The notes under the pieces: model-generated
Seen by the model: the letters and a program-made list of their open reading frames with translations, nothing else
What the model was told of the DNA's origin: nothing
The model's database searches: none
From: Streptomyces sp. AC555_RSS877
Lineage (GTDB): Bacteria > Actinomycetota > Actinomycetes > Streptomycetales > Streptomycetaceae
NCBI RefSeq assembly: GCF_019049245.1
Contig: NZ_JAGMUK010000052.1
Span: 91,185 to 155,184 of the forward strand
Length of the DNA stretch: 64,000 nucleotides
Direction of reading: 5' to 3'
Shown here: piece by piece, positions 41,281 to 50,049 of the stretch
How the letters are laid out: the number at the start of each line of letters is the position of its first letter
How positions within the stretch are numbered: position 1 is the stretch's first letter
Program-made: the position numbers and the translations under genes

Positions 41281-41790
41281 ATGACCTCAGCAGCGTTGGA
41301 TATTCGCCCAGCAACCCCCGCCGACCGCCACACCGTCGAACGCCTCTGGCTTCTCTTCCGGCATGATCTGTCCGAGTTCGGGGGGCAACTGCCCCACGCC
41401 GACGGGACGTTCCGGAAGGAGCGGTTGGAGGCTGCCTTTTCCGGTGACGTCGACTGGGCGCCGTATCTCTTCCGCCTCGGCGAGCGTCCCGTCGGGTTTG
41501 CCTTTGTGCGGGGGCTCAGTGGGGGCACCCGCGTGCTCAACAGCTTCTTCGTCGTGCGGGGGGTCCGGCGGAGCGGGGTGGGGATGCGGGCCGTGCGGGA
41601 AGTCGTCGGGCGGCATCCGGGGGAGTGGGAGGTGGCGTTTCAGGACGCCAATGGCGGTGCCGTGCGTTTCTGGCGGTGGGTGGCCGAGGGGCTTGCGCCG
41701 GGGGAGTGGAGCGAGGAGCGCAGGCCGGTGCCCCGGCGGCCCGACCTGGCTCCTGACGTCTGGGTTTCGTTCAGATACCCAAGTCTTTGA
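41281..41790 (+). CDS. GNAT-family N-acetyltransferase
   Basis: A 169-residue acetyltransferase: LDIRPATPADRHTVERLW opens the fold, VLNSFFVVRGVRRSGVGMRAV is the acetyl-CoA motif A (with R-x-x-G-x-G-like turn RRSGVG) and EVAFQDANGGAVRFWRWV is motif B. The acceptor is unknown; small-molecule or antibiotic acetylation is possible. Expression appears gated by the hairpin leader. Its 3' end overlaps the convergent bcp gene by 20 bp. Confidence 0.85.
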   Translation: MTSAALDIRPATPADRHTVERLWLLFRHDLSEFGGQLPHADGTFRKERLEAAFSGDVDWAPYLFRLGERPVGFAFVRGLSGGTRVLNSFFVVRGVRRSGVGMRAVREVVGRHPGEWEVAFQDANGGAVRFWRWVAEGLAPGEWSEERRPVPRRPDLAPDVWVSFRYPSL

Positions 41791-42238
41791 TGATCTTCGC
41801 CACGTGGCCGGTCGCACGGACGTTGTAGAGGGCGCGTTCTACCTTGCCCTCCTCGTCCACGATGATCGTGGAGCGGATGACGCCCATGTAGGTCTTGCCG
41901 TAGTTCTTCTTCTCGCCGTAGGCGGCGTAGGCCTCGGTGACGGTCTTGTCGGGGTCGGCGAGGAGGGCGATCTTCAGGGATTCCTTTTCGCGGAACTTCG
42001 CCAGCTTCTCCGGCTTGTCGGGGGAGATGCCGATGACGTCGTAGCCCGCGCCGGCCAGCAGCTCGAGGTTGTCGGTGAAGTCGCACGCCTGCTTGGTGCA
42101 GCCTGGGGTCAGGGCCGCCGGGTAGAAGTAGACGATGACCTTGCGGCCCTTGTGGTCGGACAGGGACACCGGGTTGCCGTCGGCGTCGGGGAGGGTGAAG
42201 GCGGGGGCCACGTCCCCGGGCTGGAGTCGCTCGCTCAT
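41771..42238 (-). CDS. bcp: Thiol peroxidase, bacterioferritin comigratory protein (PrxQ)
   Basis: A 155-residue peroxiredoxin reducing hydroperoxides. The active site is PAALTPGCTKQACDFTDN: peroxidatic Cys in PGCT and the PrxQ-type resolving Cys five residues later. IVYFYP just before and YMGVIRSTIIVDEEG later are family hallmarks. Overlaps the GNAT 3' end by 20 bp in convergent orientation. Confidence 0.95.
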   Translation of the reverse strand: MSERLQPGDVAPAFTLPDADGNPVSLSDHKGRKVIVYFYPAALTPGCTKQACDFTDNLELLAGAGYDVIGISPDKPEKLAKFREKESLKIALLADPDKTVTEAYAAYGEKKNYGKTYMGVIRSTIIVDEEGKVERALYNVRATGHVAKIIKDLGI

Positions 42239-42332
42239 CGGTCTAGCGTAACGGGGGGTCCAGACGGTGCGTTCCGGCCCAGAGCTGACAGACTGTCCGG
42301 AGCAAGCATCAGCTGACTTCGGAGGCCGTACG

Positions 42333-42662
42333 GTGGCGGACACGTCGGACACGAGAACCCCGGCGCAGATCGAGGCGGACATCAAGCGCCGCCGCGAATT
42401 GCTGGCCGAGACGCTCGACGAGATCGGGGTGCGGGTGCACCCGAAGACGATCGTGGGCGATGCCAAGGCCAAGGTCGTTTCCAATATCGATCACACGCTC
42501 GGTCGGGCCTATGTCGGGGCCAATCGGGTCGTGAGTGATGTGAAGGCGCGGTTCGTCGACGAGGAAGGCGCGCCGCGGCTGGAGCGGGTCGTGCCGGTCG
42601 CGCTGGTTGTCGTCGGGGTCGTGGGGCTGCTCGCCCTGGGGACTCGGCGGCGTAGGAGCTGA
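42333..42662 (+). CDS. DUF3618 protein with C-terminal membrane helix
   Basis: A 109-residue protein: RTPAQIEADIKRRRELLAETLDEIG is the DUF3618 core (helical, charged), followed by a linker and one C-terminal membrane helix (VVPVALVVVGVVGLLALG) ending in RRRRS. GGAGG precedes the GTG. Function unknown; such proteins often accompany DUF1469 phage-holin-like genes, absent here. Confidence 0.85.
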   Translation: MADTSDTRTPAQIEADIKRRRELLAETLDEIGVRVHPKTIVGDAKAKVVSNIDHTLGRAYVGANRVVSDVKARFVDEEGAPRLERVVPVALVVVGVVGLLALGTRRRRS

Positions 42663-42703
42663 GTGGGGGCCGACCCAGCGGCCTCCGGGCCGGTGAAGGC
42701 AGG

Positions 42704-42709
42704 TAGGTT
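42704..42709 (+). promoter_or_regulatory. -10 element of a leaderless promoter (GroES-like gene)
   Basis: TAGGTT ends 7 nt before the GTG at 42717. Confidence 0.6.
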
Positions 42710-42716
42710 CAGAGGC

Positions 42717-43073
42717 GTGAGCGCCAAGAGAAGCCAGCACAGCGACCAGCACGACAAGCTGCCCATCCGGATGCTGCACGACCGTGTGCTCGTGCGGCAG
42801 GACACCAGTGAGGGCGAGCGGCGTTCGGGTGGCGGGATTCTGATTCCGGCCACCGCGGCCGTCGGTCGTCGGCTGGCGTGGGCGGAGGTCGTGGCGGTGG
42901 GGCAGAACGTGCGGGCCGTGGAGCCGGGTGACCGGGTGCTGTTCGATCCTGAGGACCGGGCCGAGGTGGAGGTGCGGGGCATCGCTTACGTGCTCATGCG
43001 TGAGCGTGATCTGCACGCGGTGGCCGCGGACCGGTTCGAGGGGTCCGAGGACTCGACCGGCCTGTATCTGTAG
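42717..43073 (+). CDS. Orphan GroES-like co-chaperonin
   Basis: 118 residues with the GroES barrel: PIRMLHDRVLVRQD, a mobile-loop position (GERRSGGGILIPA), and AEVVAVGQNVRAVEPGDRVLFD. Unlike true groES there is no groEL next to it, and N- and C-terminal extensions are present. Likely a paralogue with a separate partner or role. Confidence 0.85.
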   Translation: MSAKRSQHSDQHDKLPIRMLHDRVLVRQDTSEGERRSGGGILIPATAAVGRRLAWAEVVAVGQNVRAVEPGDRVLFDPEDRAEVEVRGIAYVLMRERDLHAVAADRFEGSEDSTGLYL

Positions 43074-43084
43074 GACAGCGGCAA

Positions 43085-43124
43085 AGAAGTGGGGCTGGTG
43101 ACCGTGGTCACCAGCCCCACTTCT
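43085..43124. terminator. Bidirectional terminator between GroES-like and PBP genes
   Basis: An 18-19-bp perfect stem (43085-43103 with 43106-43124) lies midway between the convergent stops. Confidence 0.85.
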
Positions 43125-43137
43125 GTCATGTGCGTGG

Positions 43138-45549
43138 TCACTGTCTCCGTGTGGTGAGCTGCGGGCCCACCCCGGTCGTCGCGCCGCCCGGCGTGCCTCC
43201 AGTGTCGCCGCCTGTGGTGTCTCCCGTGGTGCCGCCGGTGGCCGTTTCGCCGCCGGTTGTGTCTCCGGTGGTGCCGTCCGTGGTGCCGCCGTCGGTGGTC
43301 GGGTCGCCGCCGGTTGTCGTGTCTCCGGTGGTGCCGCCCGTGGTCGTGTCTCCGGTGGTGCCGTCGGTGGTGCCGCCGTCGGTGGCGGGGTCGCCGGTCT
43401 GGCCCTCGGTCTGGCCCTCGGCGTCCTGGCCGCCGGTGGTGTCTCCGGTGGTGCCGCCGGTGTTCTCGTCGCCCGTGGCGGGGTCGGACGGGATGTCGGT
43501 GACGGGGGGCTGGACCACGTCGGCGCCCGGCTGGAGTTCGAGGTCGAAGTCGGTGACGGGCTCGCCCTCGAGGGCGGTCTTGGTGAACTGTGCCCAGATC
43601 TCGGTGGGTGCTCCGCCGCCGTTGATCCGCTGCAGGCCCATGGCGCCGTACAGCGACTTGTGGGCGGCGGTCACGGGGTCCTGGCCCATGACGGAGACGA
43701 CGGTGGCGAGGTCGGGGGTGTAGCCGGCGAACCAGGCGGCGGTGTCTTCCTCGGCGGTGCCGGTCTTGCCCGCGGCGGGGCGGCCGGCGGCCTGGGCGGC
43801 GGTGGCGGTGCCGCCCTCGACGACGCTCTGCAGGATGGAGGTGGTGGTGTCGGCGGCTTCGCGGCTGACGGCCTGGCTGGTCTTCTTCGCGGGCAGCCGG
43901 ATGTCGTCCTTGCCGTCCTTGGTGATCTTCTCGATCATCGTGTACGTGCCGTGCTTGCCGTGGTTGGCGAGGGTGGCGTAGGCCTCGGCCATGTCGAGGA
44001 CGCTGGCGGTGGAGGGGCCGAGCGCGATGGAGGGGGACGCGGTGAGGTCGGGGGTGTCGGCGGGGAGGCCGAGGTCGATGGCGGTCTGCTTCACCTTGTC
44101 GGAGCCGACGTCGACGGCCATCTGTGCGTACACCGAGTTGACGGACTTGTCGGTGGCCTCGCGGACGGTGATGTTGCCGTACGAGCCCTGGTCCTCGTTC
44201 TCGGGGGCGTAGGTGCCGCCGTCCCAGCCCACGATGGGCCGCTTGTTGGTGCCGTCGTAGATGGTGTTCGGGGTGATCGTGCGGCCGTCCTGCGTCACGG
44301 AGTCGTTCTGGACGGCGGAGGTGAACACGAACGGCTTGAAGGTGGAGCCGACCTGGAAGTCGCCGCGGGTGGCGTTGTTCGTGTACTGCTTCACGTAGTC
44401 GATGCCGCCGTACATGGCGACGACCTTGCCGGTCTTGGGGTCGACGGAGGCGCCGCCCGCGCGGACGTAGGTGTCGACCTTGCGGTTCTTCTTGTCGAGC
44501 TTGTCCATCAGCTGGTCGTTGACCGCGTCGACGAAGGCGTCCTGCTTGCTCTTCTCGAGGGTGGTGGTGATGCGGTAGCCGCCGGCGGTGAGCTGGTCCT
44601 TGTCGAGGATCTTGTTCTCGGTGAGGTAGTCCTTGATCGCGTCGACGATGTAGCCGCGCTGTCCGGACATGCCGGTGGAGACGGTGGCTTCCTTCGGCAT
44701 CGGGAACTTCATGCCGGCGCGGTCGGAGGCGCTGAGCCAGCCCTTGGTGACCATGCCGTCGAGGACGTAGTTCCAGCGGGCCTGGGCGGCGGCCTTGTTC
44801 TCGGGGTGGGCGACGACGTCGTACTCGCTGGGGGCGTTGACCAGGGCGGCGAGGTAGGCGCCCTTGGCGGGGTCCAGCTCGGTGGCGTCGACGCCGTAGT
44901 AGGCCTGGGCGGCGGCCTGGATGCCGTAGGCGTTGCGGCCGAAGTAGCTGGTGTTGAGGTAGCCCTCGAGGATCTGGCTCTTGCTCTCGGTGCGGTCGAG
45001 CTTGATCGAGATGAAGAACTCCTTCACCTTGCGGGTGACGGTCTGCTCCTGGGCCAGGTAGTAGTTCTTCACGTACTGCTGGGTGATCGTGGAGCCGGAC
45101 TGCTTGCCCTTGCCGGTGGCGGTGTTCCAGCCGGCGCGGAGCATCGCCTTGGGGTCGATGGCGGACTCGCTGTAGAAATCGCGGTCCTCGGCGGCCAGGA
45201 CGGCGTGCTGGGCGTCCTTGGAGACCTGGGCGAGGGGGATGATCTCCCGGTTGACCTCGCCGTCGCGGGCGAGCTGGCTGCCGTCCGCGTAGAGGTAGAC
45301 GTTGCTCTGCTTGATGGCGAACGCGTTGGCCGACGGGATCTTGACCAGGGAGTAGCCGAGGAAGAACAGGCCGGCCAGGAGCAGCACGCCGATGACGAAG
45401 GTGCCGAGCACCATGCGCCAGGTGGGGATGATCCGTCGCCAGCCGGTGCGCTTGGGCCGCTTGGGCTTGCCTGCGGTTTCGGCTGCCGCTTCGGGCTCTC
45501 TCGGTGCCCAGCCCTCGGTCGGCTGTTGCGGCTGCGGCTCGTCGCTCAT
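43138..45549 (-). CDS. Bifunctional class A penicillin-binding protein
   Basis: About 803 residues. A Pro-rich cytoplasmic N-terminus and one membrane helix (IPTWRMVLGTFVIGVLLLAG region) precede a GT51 glycosyltransferase (catalytic Glu in AAEDRDFYSE; STITQQYVKNYYL). The transpeptidase has SxxK in GSTFKPFVF, SxN in SVNSVYAQ and KTG in AGKTGTAEE. The last about 130 residues are a Thr/Gly/Asp low-complexity tail (repeats like TTDGTTGDTTTGG). It polymerises and cross-links peptidoglycan. A GTG at 45558 is an alternative start. Confidence 0.95.
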   Translation of the reverse strand: MSDEPQPQQPTEGWAPREPEAAAETAGKPKRPKRTGWRRIIPTWRMVLGTFVIGVLLLAGLFFLGYSLVKIPSANAFAIKQSNVYLYADGSQLARDGEVNREIIPLAQVSKDAQHAVLAAEDRDFYSESAIDPKAMLRAGWNTATGKGKQSGSTITQQYVKNYYLAQEQTVTRKVKEFFISIKLDRTESKSQILEGYLNTSYFGRNAYGIQAAAQAYYGVDATELDPAKGAYLAALVNAPSEYDVVAHPENKAAAQARWNYVLDGMVTKGWLSASDRAGMKFPMPKEATVSTGMSGQRGYIVDAIKDYLTENKILDKDQLTAGGYRITTTLEKSKQDAFVDAVNDQLMDKLDKKNRKVDTYVRAGGASVDPKTGKVVAMYGGIDYVKQYTNNATRGDFQVGSTFKPFVFTSAVQNDSVTQDGRTITPNTIYDGTNKRPIVGWDGGTYAPENEDQGSYGNITVREATDKSVNSVYAQMAVDVGSDKVKQTAIDLGLPADTPDLTASPSIALGPSTASVLDMAEAYATLANHGKHGTYTMIEKITKDGKDDIRLPAKKTSQAVSREAADTTTSILQSVVEGGTATAAQAAGRPAAGKTGTAEEDTAAWFAGYTPDLATVVSVMGQDPVTAAHKSLYGAMGLQRINGGGAPTEIWAQFTKTALEGEPVTDFDLELQPGADVVQPPVTDIPSDPATGDENTGGTTGDTTGGQDAEGQTEGQTGDPATDGGTTDGTTGDTTTGGTTGDTTTGGDPTTDGGTTDGTTGDTTGGETATGGTTGDTTGGDTGGTPGGATTGVGPQLTTRRQ

Positions 45550-45761
45550 GTCGTGCACGGACTCCTGTTTCGCGTCTTACGTTCCCGTACGCCTCGTACG
45601 CCTTCTGCGCCCCCGGATGAAGACTCTCGCATCGCGTGTTCCGTTCCCGACAATCGGCACGCGCTTGCCCGGAAAATGCGTGGCGTGGCCCACAGCCCGC
45701 GGACTAGGCTCCTGCGCTTCGGTGTCGGTGCGGGCTGGGCGGGCGAGGAGGGCGGTTTGCC

Positions 45762-46562
45762 GTGGATACGGCGCGGTTGTACCTGGCCGTCGCGGCGGGG
45801 GGTTTTCGACGGTACGCGACGTATCGGGTGGCGACGGCCGCGGGGGTGTTCACCAACACCGTCTTCGGTCTGATTCTGGTCTACACGTATCTGGCGCTGT
45901 GGGAGGAGCGGCCGCATCTGGGCGGGTACGACCAGGCGCAGGCCGTCACCTATGTGTGGGTGGGGCAGGCGCTGTTGTCGACGCTGGCGATCGGGGGCGG
46001 CGGGGTCGAGGACGAGCTGATGGAGCGCATCCGGACGGGTGACATCGCGATCGATCTTTACCGGCCGGCGGATCTGCAACTGTGGTGGCTGGCCGCGGAC
46101 CTGGGGCGGGCGGTGTTCCAGCTGGTGGGGCGGGGTGTGGTGCCGTTCGCGTTCGGGGTGCTGGTCTTCCCGGCCGCGGTGCCGGGTGACGTGGGGACGT
46201 GGTGTGCCTTTCTCTTCGCGGTGCTGCTGGCGATGGTGGTGGGGTACGGCATCCGGTTCCTGGTGGCGCTGAGCGCGTTCTGGCTGCTGGACGGGACGGG
46301 TGTGGTGCAGATGGCGTGGCTCGTCGGGTTCTTCTGTTCGGGGATGCTCTTTCCGCTGAACGTCTTCCCGGGGGCGCTCGGTGAGGTGGTGCGGGCTCTG
46401 CCGTGGTCGTCGTTGTTGCAGGCCCCCGCGGACGTGCTGCTGGGGGAGGCGGACCCGTGGGGGACGTATCTGTTCCAGGCCGGGTGGGCGGTGGCGTTGC
46501 TGGCTCTGGGGCGGCTGGTGCAGGTCGTGGCGACGCGGCGGGTGGTGGTTCAGGGTGGCTGA
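45762..46562 (+). CDS. ABC-2 type transporter permease, first subunit
   Basis: A 266-residue protein with six membrane segments; family of ABC-2 permeases with QAVTYVWVGQALLSTLA and LMERIRTGDIAIDLYRPADLQ (the conserved RTGDI-DL-RP signature). GTG start after GAGGAGGG. Followed by a second permease and an ATPase, forming an exporter of unknown substrate. Confidence 0.9.
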   Translation: MDTARLYLAVAAGGFRRYATYRVATAAGVFTNTVFGLILVYTYLALWEERPHLGGYDQAQAVTYVWVGQALLSTLAIGGGGVEDELMERIRTGDIAIDLYRPADLQLWWLAADLGRAVFQLVGRGVVPFAFGVLVFPAAVPGDVGTWCAFLFAVLLAMVVGYGIRFLVALSAFWLLDGTGVVQMAWLVGFFCSGMLFPLNVFPGALGEVVRALPWSSLLQAPADVLLGEADPWGTYLFQAGWAVALLALGRLVQVVATRRVVVQGG

Positions 46563-47403
46563 GGGTGGGTGGCGGGTGGACGCGGCCCCGGCCGGCCGGG
46601 TCGCGGACGGGGTGCGGACGTACCGTCTGATCGCGGCGATGTGGATTCGTTCCACGATGGCTTACCGGGCTTCTTTCGTGATGACCACGGTCGGCAACTT
46701 CGCGGCGACCGCGCTCGACTTCGTGGCGATCCTGCTGATGTTCTCGCAGGTGGACGCGCTGGGCGGGTATCCGCTGCCGGAGGTCGCCTTCCTGTACGGC
46801 CTGTCGTCGGTGTCCTTCGGGCTGGCCGATCTGGCGATCGGTTCGATGGACCGGCTGGGCCGCCGGGTGCGTGACGGCACGCTCGACACGCTGCTCGTGC
46901 GGCCGGCGCCGGTGCTGGCGCAGGTGGCCGCCGACCGGTTCGGGCTGCGGCGGCTGGGCCGGGTGACGCAGGGCGCGCTGGTGCTGGGGTATGCGCTGAT
47001 GGAGCTCGACCTGCAGTGGACGCCGCTCAAACTGGTGTTGATGCCGGTGATGGTGCTGGGCGGTGCCGGGATCTTCTGCGCGGTGTTCGTCGGGGGTGCC
47101 GCGTTCCAGTTCGTGGCGCAGGACGCCTCCGAGGTGCAGAACGCGTTCACGTACGGCGGTACGACGCTGTTGCAGTATCCGCCGACCATCTTCGCGAAGG
47201 ATCTGGTGCGGGGGGTGACGTTCGTGCTGCCGCTCGCCTTCGTCAACTGGGTGCCGGCGGCCTATGTGCTGGGGCGGCCGCTGCCGCTCGGGCTGCCCGC
47301 GTGGACGGCGTTCGTCTCGCCGCTGGTGGCGGCCGTGTGCTGTGCGCTGGCCGGTGTGGTGTGGCGGACGGGGCTTCGGTCGTATCGGAGTACAGGGAGC
47401 TAG
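46555..47403 (+). CDS. ABC-2 type transporter permease, second subunit
   Basis: 282 residues, six membrane segments, paralogous to the first: FGLADLAIGSMDRLGRRVRDGTLDTLLVRPAPVL carries the matching DG-LD-LL-RP signature. The GTG start overlaps the preceding gene by eight bases. Next gene begins 2 bp after the stop. Confidence 0.9.
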   Translation: MAEGGWRVDAAPAGRVADGVRTYRLIAAMWIRSTMAYRASFVMTTVGNFAATALDFVAILLMFSQVDALGGYPLPEVAFLYGLSSVSFGLADLAIGSMDRLGRRVRDGTLDTLLVRPAPVLAQVAADRFGLRRLGRVTQGALVLGYALMELDLQWTPLKLVLMPVMVLGGAGIFCAVFVGGAAFQFVAQDASEVQNAFTYGGTTLLQYPPTIFAKDLVRGVTFVLPLAFVNWVPAAYVLGRPLPLGLPAWTAFVSPLVAAVCCALAGVVWRTGLRSYRSTGS

Positions 47404-47405
47404 AA

Positions 47406-48377
47406 GTGGACCGTGCGTTCATCGAGCTGGATCGCGTCGAGAAGGTTTTCGACGTGCGCAAGAAGACCGGCTTCATGAAGCGGGAGCGGCGTGAGGTGCG
47501 GGCGGTCGACTCGATCTCGTTCACCGTGCCGCGGGGGGAGATGGTCGGTTACATCGGTCCGAACGGTGCCGGGAAGTCGACGACGATCAAGATGCTCACC
47601 GGCATCCTGACGCCGAGCGGTGGCCGGCTGCGGGTCGCGGGCATCGATCCGTCGCGGGAGCGGTCGCGGCTGGCGCACCGTATCGGGGTGGTGTTCGGGC
47701 AGCGTACGACGCTTTGGTGGGACCTGCCGTTGATCGACTCGTACCGGCTGATGCACCGCATGTACCGCATCCCCGACGGGCGGTACCGGGAGAACCTGGA
47801 CCGGCTCGTCGAACTCCTGGAACTGGGTGAGTTGTTGGATGTTCCGGTACGGCAGCTGTCGCTCGGTCAGCGGATGCGCGGGGACATCGCGGCGGCGCTG
47901 TTGCACGATCCGGAGGTGCTGTACCTGGACGAGCCGACGATCGGTCTTGACGTCGTGTCGAAGGGCAAGGTGCGGGAGTTCCTGCGGGAGTTGAACACGG
48001 AGAACGGCACGACGGTGCTGTTGACCACGCACGATCTCCAGGACATCGAGCAGTTGTGTTCGCGGGTGATGGTCATCGACCACGGGCGTCTGATGTACGA
48101 CGGTCCGCTCACCGGTCTGCACGAGGTGGGGGAGAGCGAGCGGGTCCTGGTGGTCGACCTGGAGCGCGAACTGCCGCCGATCGAGGCGCCGCCGCCCGCG
48201 CGGGTGGTGAAGGTGGAGGGGCCCCGGCAGTGGCTGGCGTTCCCGGCGGCGGCGTCGGCGGCGCCGCTGGTGGCGCGGATCGCGGCGGAGTATCCGCTGG
48301 TGGACCTGTCCGTGCGGGAGCCGGACATCGAGGCGGTGATCGCGAAGATGTACGCGGAGCGGACGGCGACCGCGTAG
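47406..48377 (+). CDS. ABC transporter ATP-binding protein of the ABC-2 exporter
   Basis: A 323-residue ATPase: Walker A GPNGAGKSTTIK, Q-loop GQRTTLWWDLP, signature LSLGQRMRGDIAAALLH (Q-variant of LSGGQ), Walker B VLYLDEPTIGLD and TTHDLQDIEQL. The GQRTTLWWDLP segment and the LSLGQR signature are typical of the ATPase paired with these ABC-2 permeases. C-terminal about 90 residues form a regulatory tail. Confidence 0.93.
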   Translation: MDRAFIELDRVEKVFDVRKKTGFMKRERREVRAVDSISFTVPRGEMVGYIGPNGAGKSTTIKMLTGILTPSGGRLRVAGIDPSRERSRLAHRIGVVFGQRTTLWWDLPLIDSYRLMHRMYRIPDGRYRENLDRLVELLELGELLDVPVRQLSLGQRMRGDIAAALLHDPEVLYLDEPTIGLDVVSKGKVREFLRELNTENGTTVLLTTHDLQDIEQLCSRVMVIDHGRLMYDGPLTGLHEVGESERVLVVDLERELPPIEAPPPARVVKVEGPRQWLAFPAAASAAPLVARIAAEYPLVDLSVREPDIEAVIAKMYAERTATA

Positions 48378-48420
48378 TGGCTGCGACAGCGTTGCCGTAG
48401 TGCCCGTCGCCCGGAACTCG

Positions 48421-48426
48421 TAGGCT
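48421..48426 (+). promoter_or_regulatory. -10 element of a leaderless promoter (DUF1707 gene)
   Basis: TAGGCT ends 7 nt before the ATG at 48434. Confidence 0.65.
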
Positions 48427-48433
48427 GGCGGGT

Positions 48434-49273
48434 ATGACCGAGGATGCCCCGGAGCTGCGCGCCTCCGACGCCGATCGTGAACGAGTCGCCGAGGTTTTGC
48501 GGGACGCCCTCGCGGAGGGGCGCCTTGACATGGAGGAGTTCGGGGAACGGCTGGACGCGACGTATCAGGCGCGCACGTACGGCGAACTCGCGCCGATCAC
48601 CCGGGACCTGCCGTCCGGCGCGGGCGTCGTCTCCGCTCCTCGGATCTCGATGACCAAGGGGCCCGTGCAGAGCGGGGGTTGGGCGGGGCGGATCGTCGGC
48701 GGGGGAGAGTCGTCGACGTGGGCCGTGGCGATCATGTCGGGGTTCCAGCGCAAGGGACGCTGGACGGTGCCGAAGCGGTTCAACTCCTTCGCCTTCTGGG
48801 GCGGCGGCGAGATCGACCTGCGGGAGGCGGACTTCGCGGCCGGCGTGGTCGAGATCAACTGCATCGCGATCATGGGCGGGATGCAGGTGATCGTGCCGCC
48901 CGGCGTCGAGGTCGTCGTGCGCGGCATCGGCATCATGGGCGGCTTCGACCAGCGTGAGGAGGGCGTGCCGGGTGATCCGGGCGCCCCGCGGGTGATCGTG
49001 ACGGGCTTCGCCTTCTGGGGCGGGGTCGGTGTGGAGCGCAAGCTCACGCGGTCCGAGCGGCAGCGGCTGAAGGAGGAGCGCCGCCAGGAGAAGCTGGACC
49101 GCAAGGCGTCGCTTCGGGAGCTGGGTGAGTCCGTCCGGGACGACGTCCGCGACGCCCACCGCAGGATGCTCGAAGGCCGCCACGACCTTCTGCGGGACCG
49201 CAGTCGTGAGCGTCGCGAGGAGCGCCGGGAGCAGCGCCGGGAGGAGCGGGACCGGCGGCGCGGGGGGTACTGA
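48434..49273 (+). CDS. DUF1707 protein with LiaF/DUF2154-like barrel
   Basis: 279 residues. The N-terminal DUF1707 (LRASDADRERVAEVLRDALA...LDMEEFGERLDATYQARTYGEL) is a SHOCT-like element. The middle has two similar cell-wall-active-antibiotic-response segments (FNSFAFWGGGEIDLREADF and VIVTGFAFWGGVGVERK) as in LiaF C-termini. The C-terminus is a highly charged Arg/Glu helix. Probably an envelope-stress sensor or regulator; unproven. Confidence 0.85.
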   Translation: MTEDAPELRASDADRERVAEVLRDALAEGRLDMEEFGERLDATYQARTYGELAPITRDLPSGAGVVSAPRISMTKGPVQSGGWAGRIVGGGESSTWAVAIMSGFQRKGRWTVPKRFNSFAFWGGGEIDLREADFAAGVVEINCIAIMGGMQVIVPPGVEVVVRGIGIMGGFDQREEGVPGDPGAPRVIVTGFAFWGGVGVERKLTRSERQRLKEERRQEKLDRKASLRELGESVRDDVRDAHRRMLEGRHDLLRDRSRERREERREQRREERDRRRGGY

Positions 49274-49390
49274 TCCCTCCTGGATGAGTGGATGCCCCTC
49301 GAGGGCGCGGGGGGACTGCGCGACCAGCCCCCACGCGCCCGCACCCGGCACACCACCGGAACCAGCCCTCTCGGGTTGCCGGATCCCGCA

Positions 49391-50042
49391 CCCTGGATCC
49401 CTGACCCCCGCACCCTGGATCCCTGACCCCTGGCCCCGGATCCCTGGCCCCGGATGCCTGACCCCTGGCCCCTGATCCCTGGCCCCTGGCCCCGGATCCC
49501 GGATGCCTGATCCCTGGCCCCGGATGCCTGACCCTTGACCCCTGGCCCCGGATGCCTGATCCCTGATCCCTGGCCCCGGATGCCTGATCCCTGGCCCCTG
49601 ATCCCTGGCCCCTGGCCCCGGATCCCGGATGCCTGATCCCTGGCCCCGGATGCCTGATCCCTGGCCCCTGGCCCCGGATGCCTGATCCCTGGCCCCTGAT
49701 CCCTGGCCCCTGGCCCCGGATCCCGGATGCCTGATCCCTGGCCCCGGATCCCTGGCCCCTGGCCCCGGATCCCGGATCCCTGACTCCGGATCCCGGATGC
49801 CTGATCCCTGGCCCCTGATCCCTGGCCCCTGGCCCCGGATCCCGGATGCCTGATCCCTGGCCCCGGATGCCTGACCCTTGACCCCTGGCCCCGGACCCCT
49901 GACCCCTGGCCCCGGATCCCTGGCCCCTGGCCCCGGATCCCGGATCCCTGACTCCGGATCCCGGATGCCTGATCCCTGGCCCCTGATCCCTGGCCCCTGG
50001 CCCCGGATCCCGGATCCCTGGCCCCGGATCCCTGGCCCCGGA
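49391..50042. repeat. Heptamer minisatellite, about 90 units
   Basis: From 49413 to 50042 the sequence reads as 90 contiguous 7-bp units of the form YSCCYGR (TCCCTGG, CCCCTGA, CCCCGGA, TCCCGGA, TGCCTGA and similar). 630 bp divides exactly by seven, so there is no net indel. A broken leading part starts at 49391. Changes fall only at a few unit positions, and longer blocks of units recur. It fills most of the 776-bp gene-free interval 49274-50049 and ends 8 bp before the SGNH gene stop. The minus strand carries no stop codon, which creates long false reading frames. Confidence 0.92.
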
Positions 50043-50049
50043 CCTCGCG

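Noticed and set aside
49391..50042. CRISPR array
   Set aside because: The units are contiguous heptamers with no unique spacers and no cas genes nearby.
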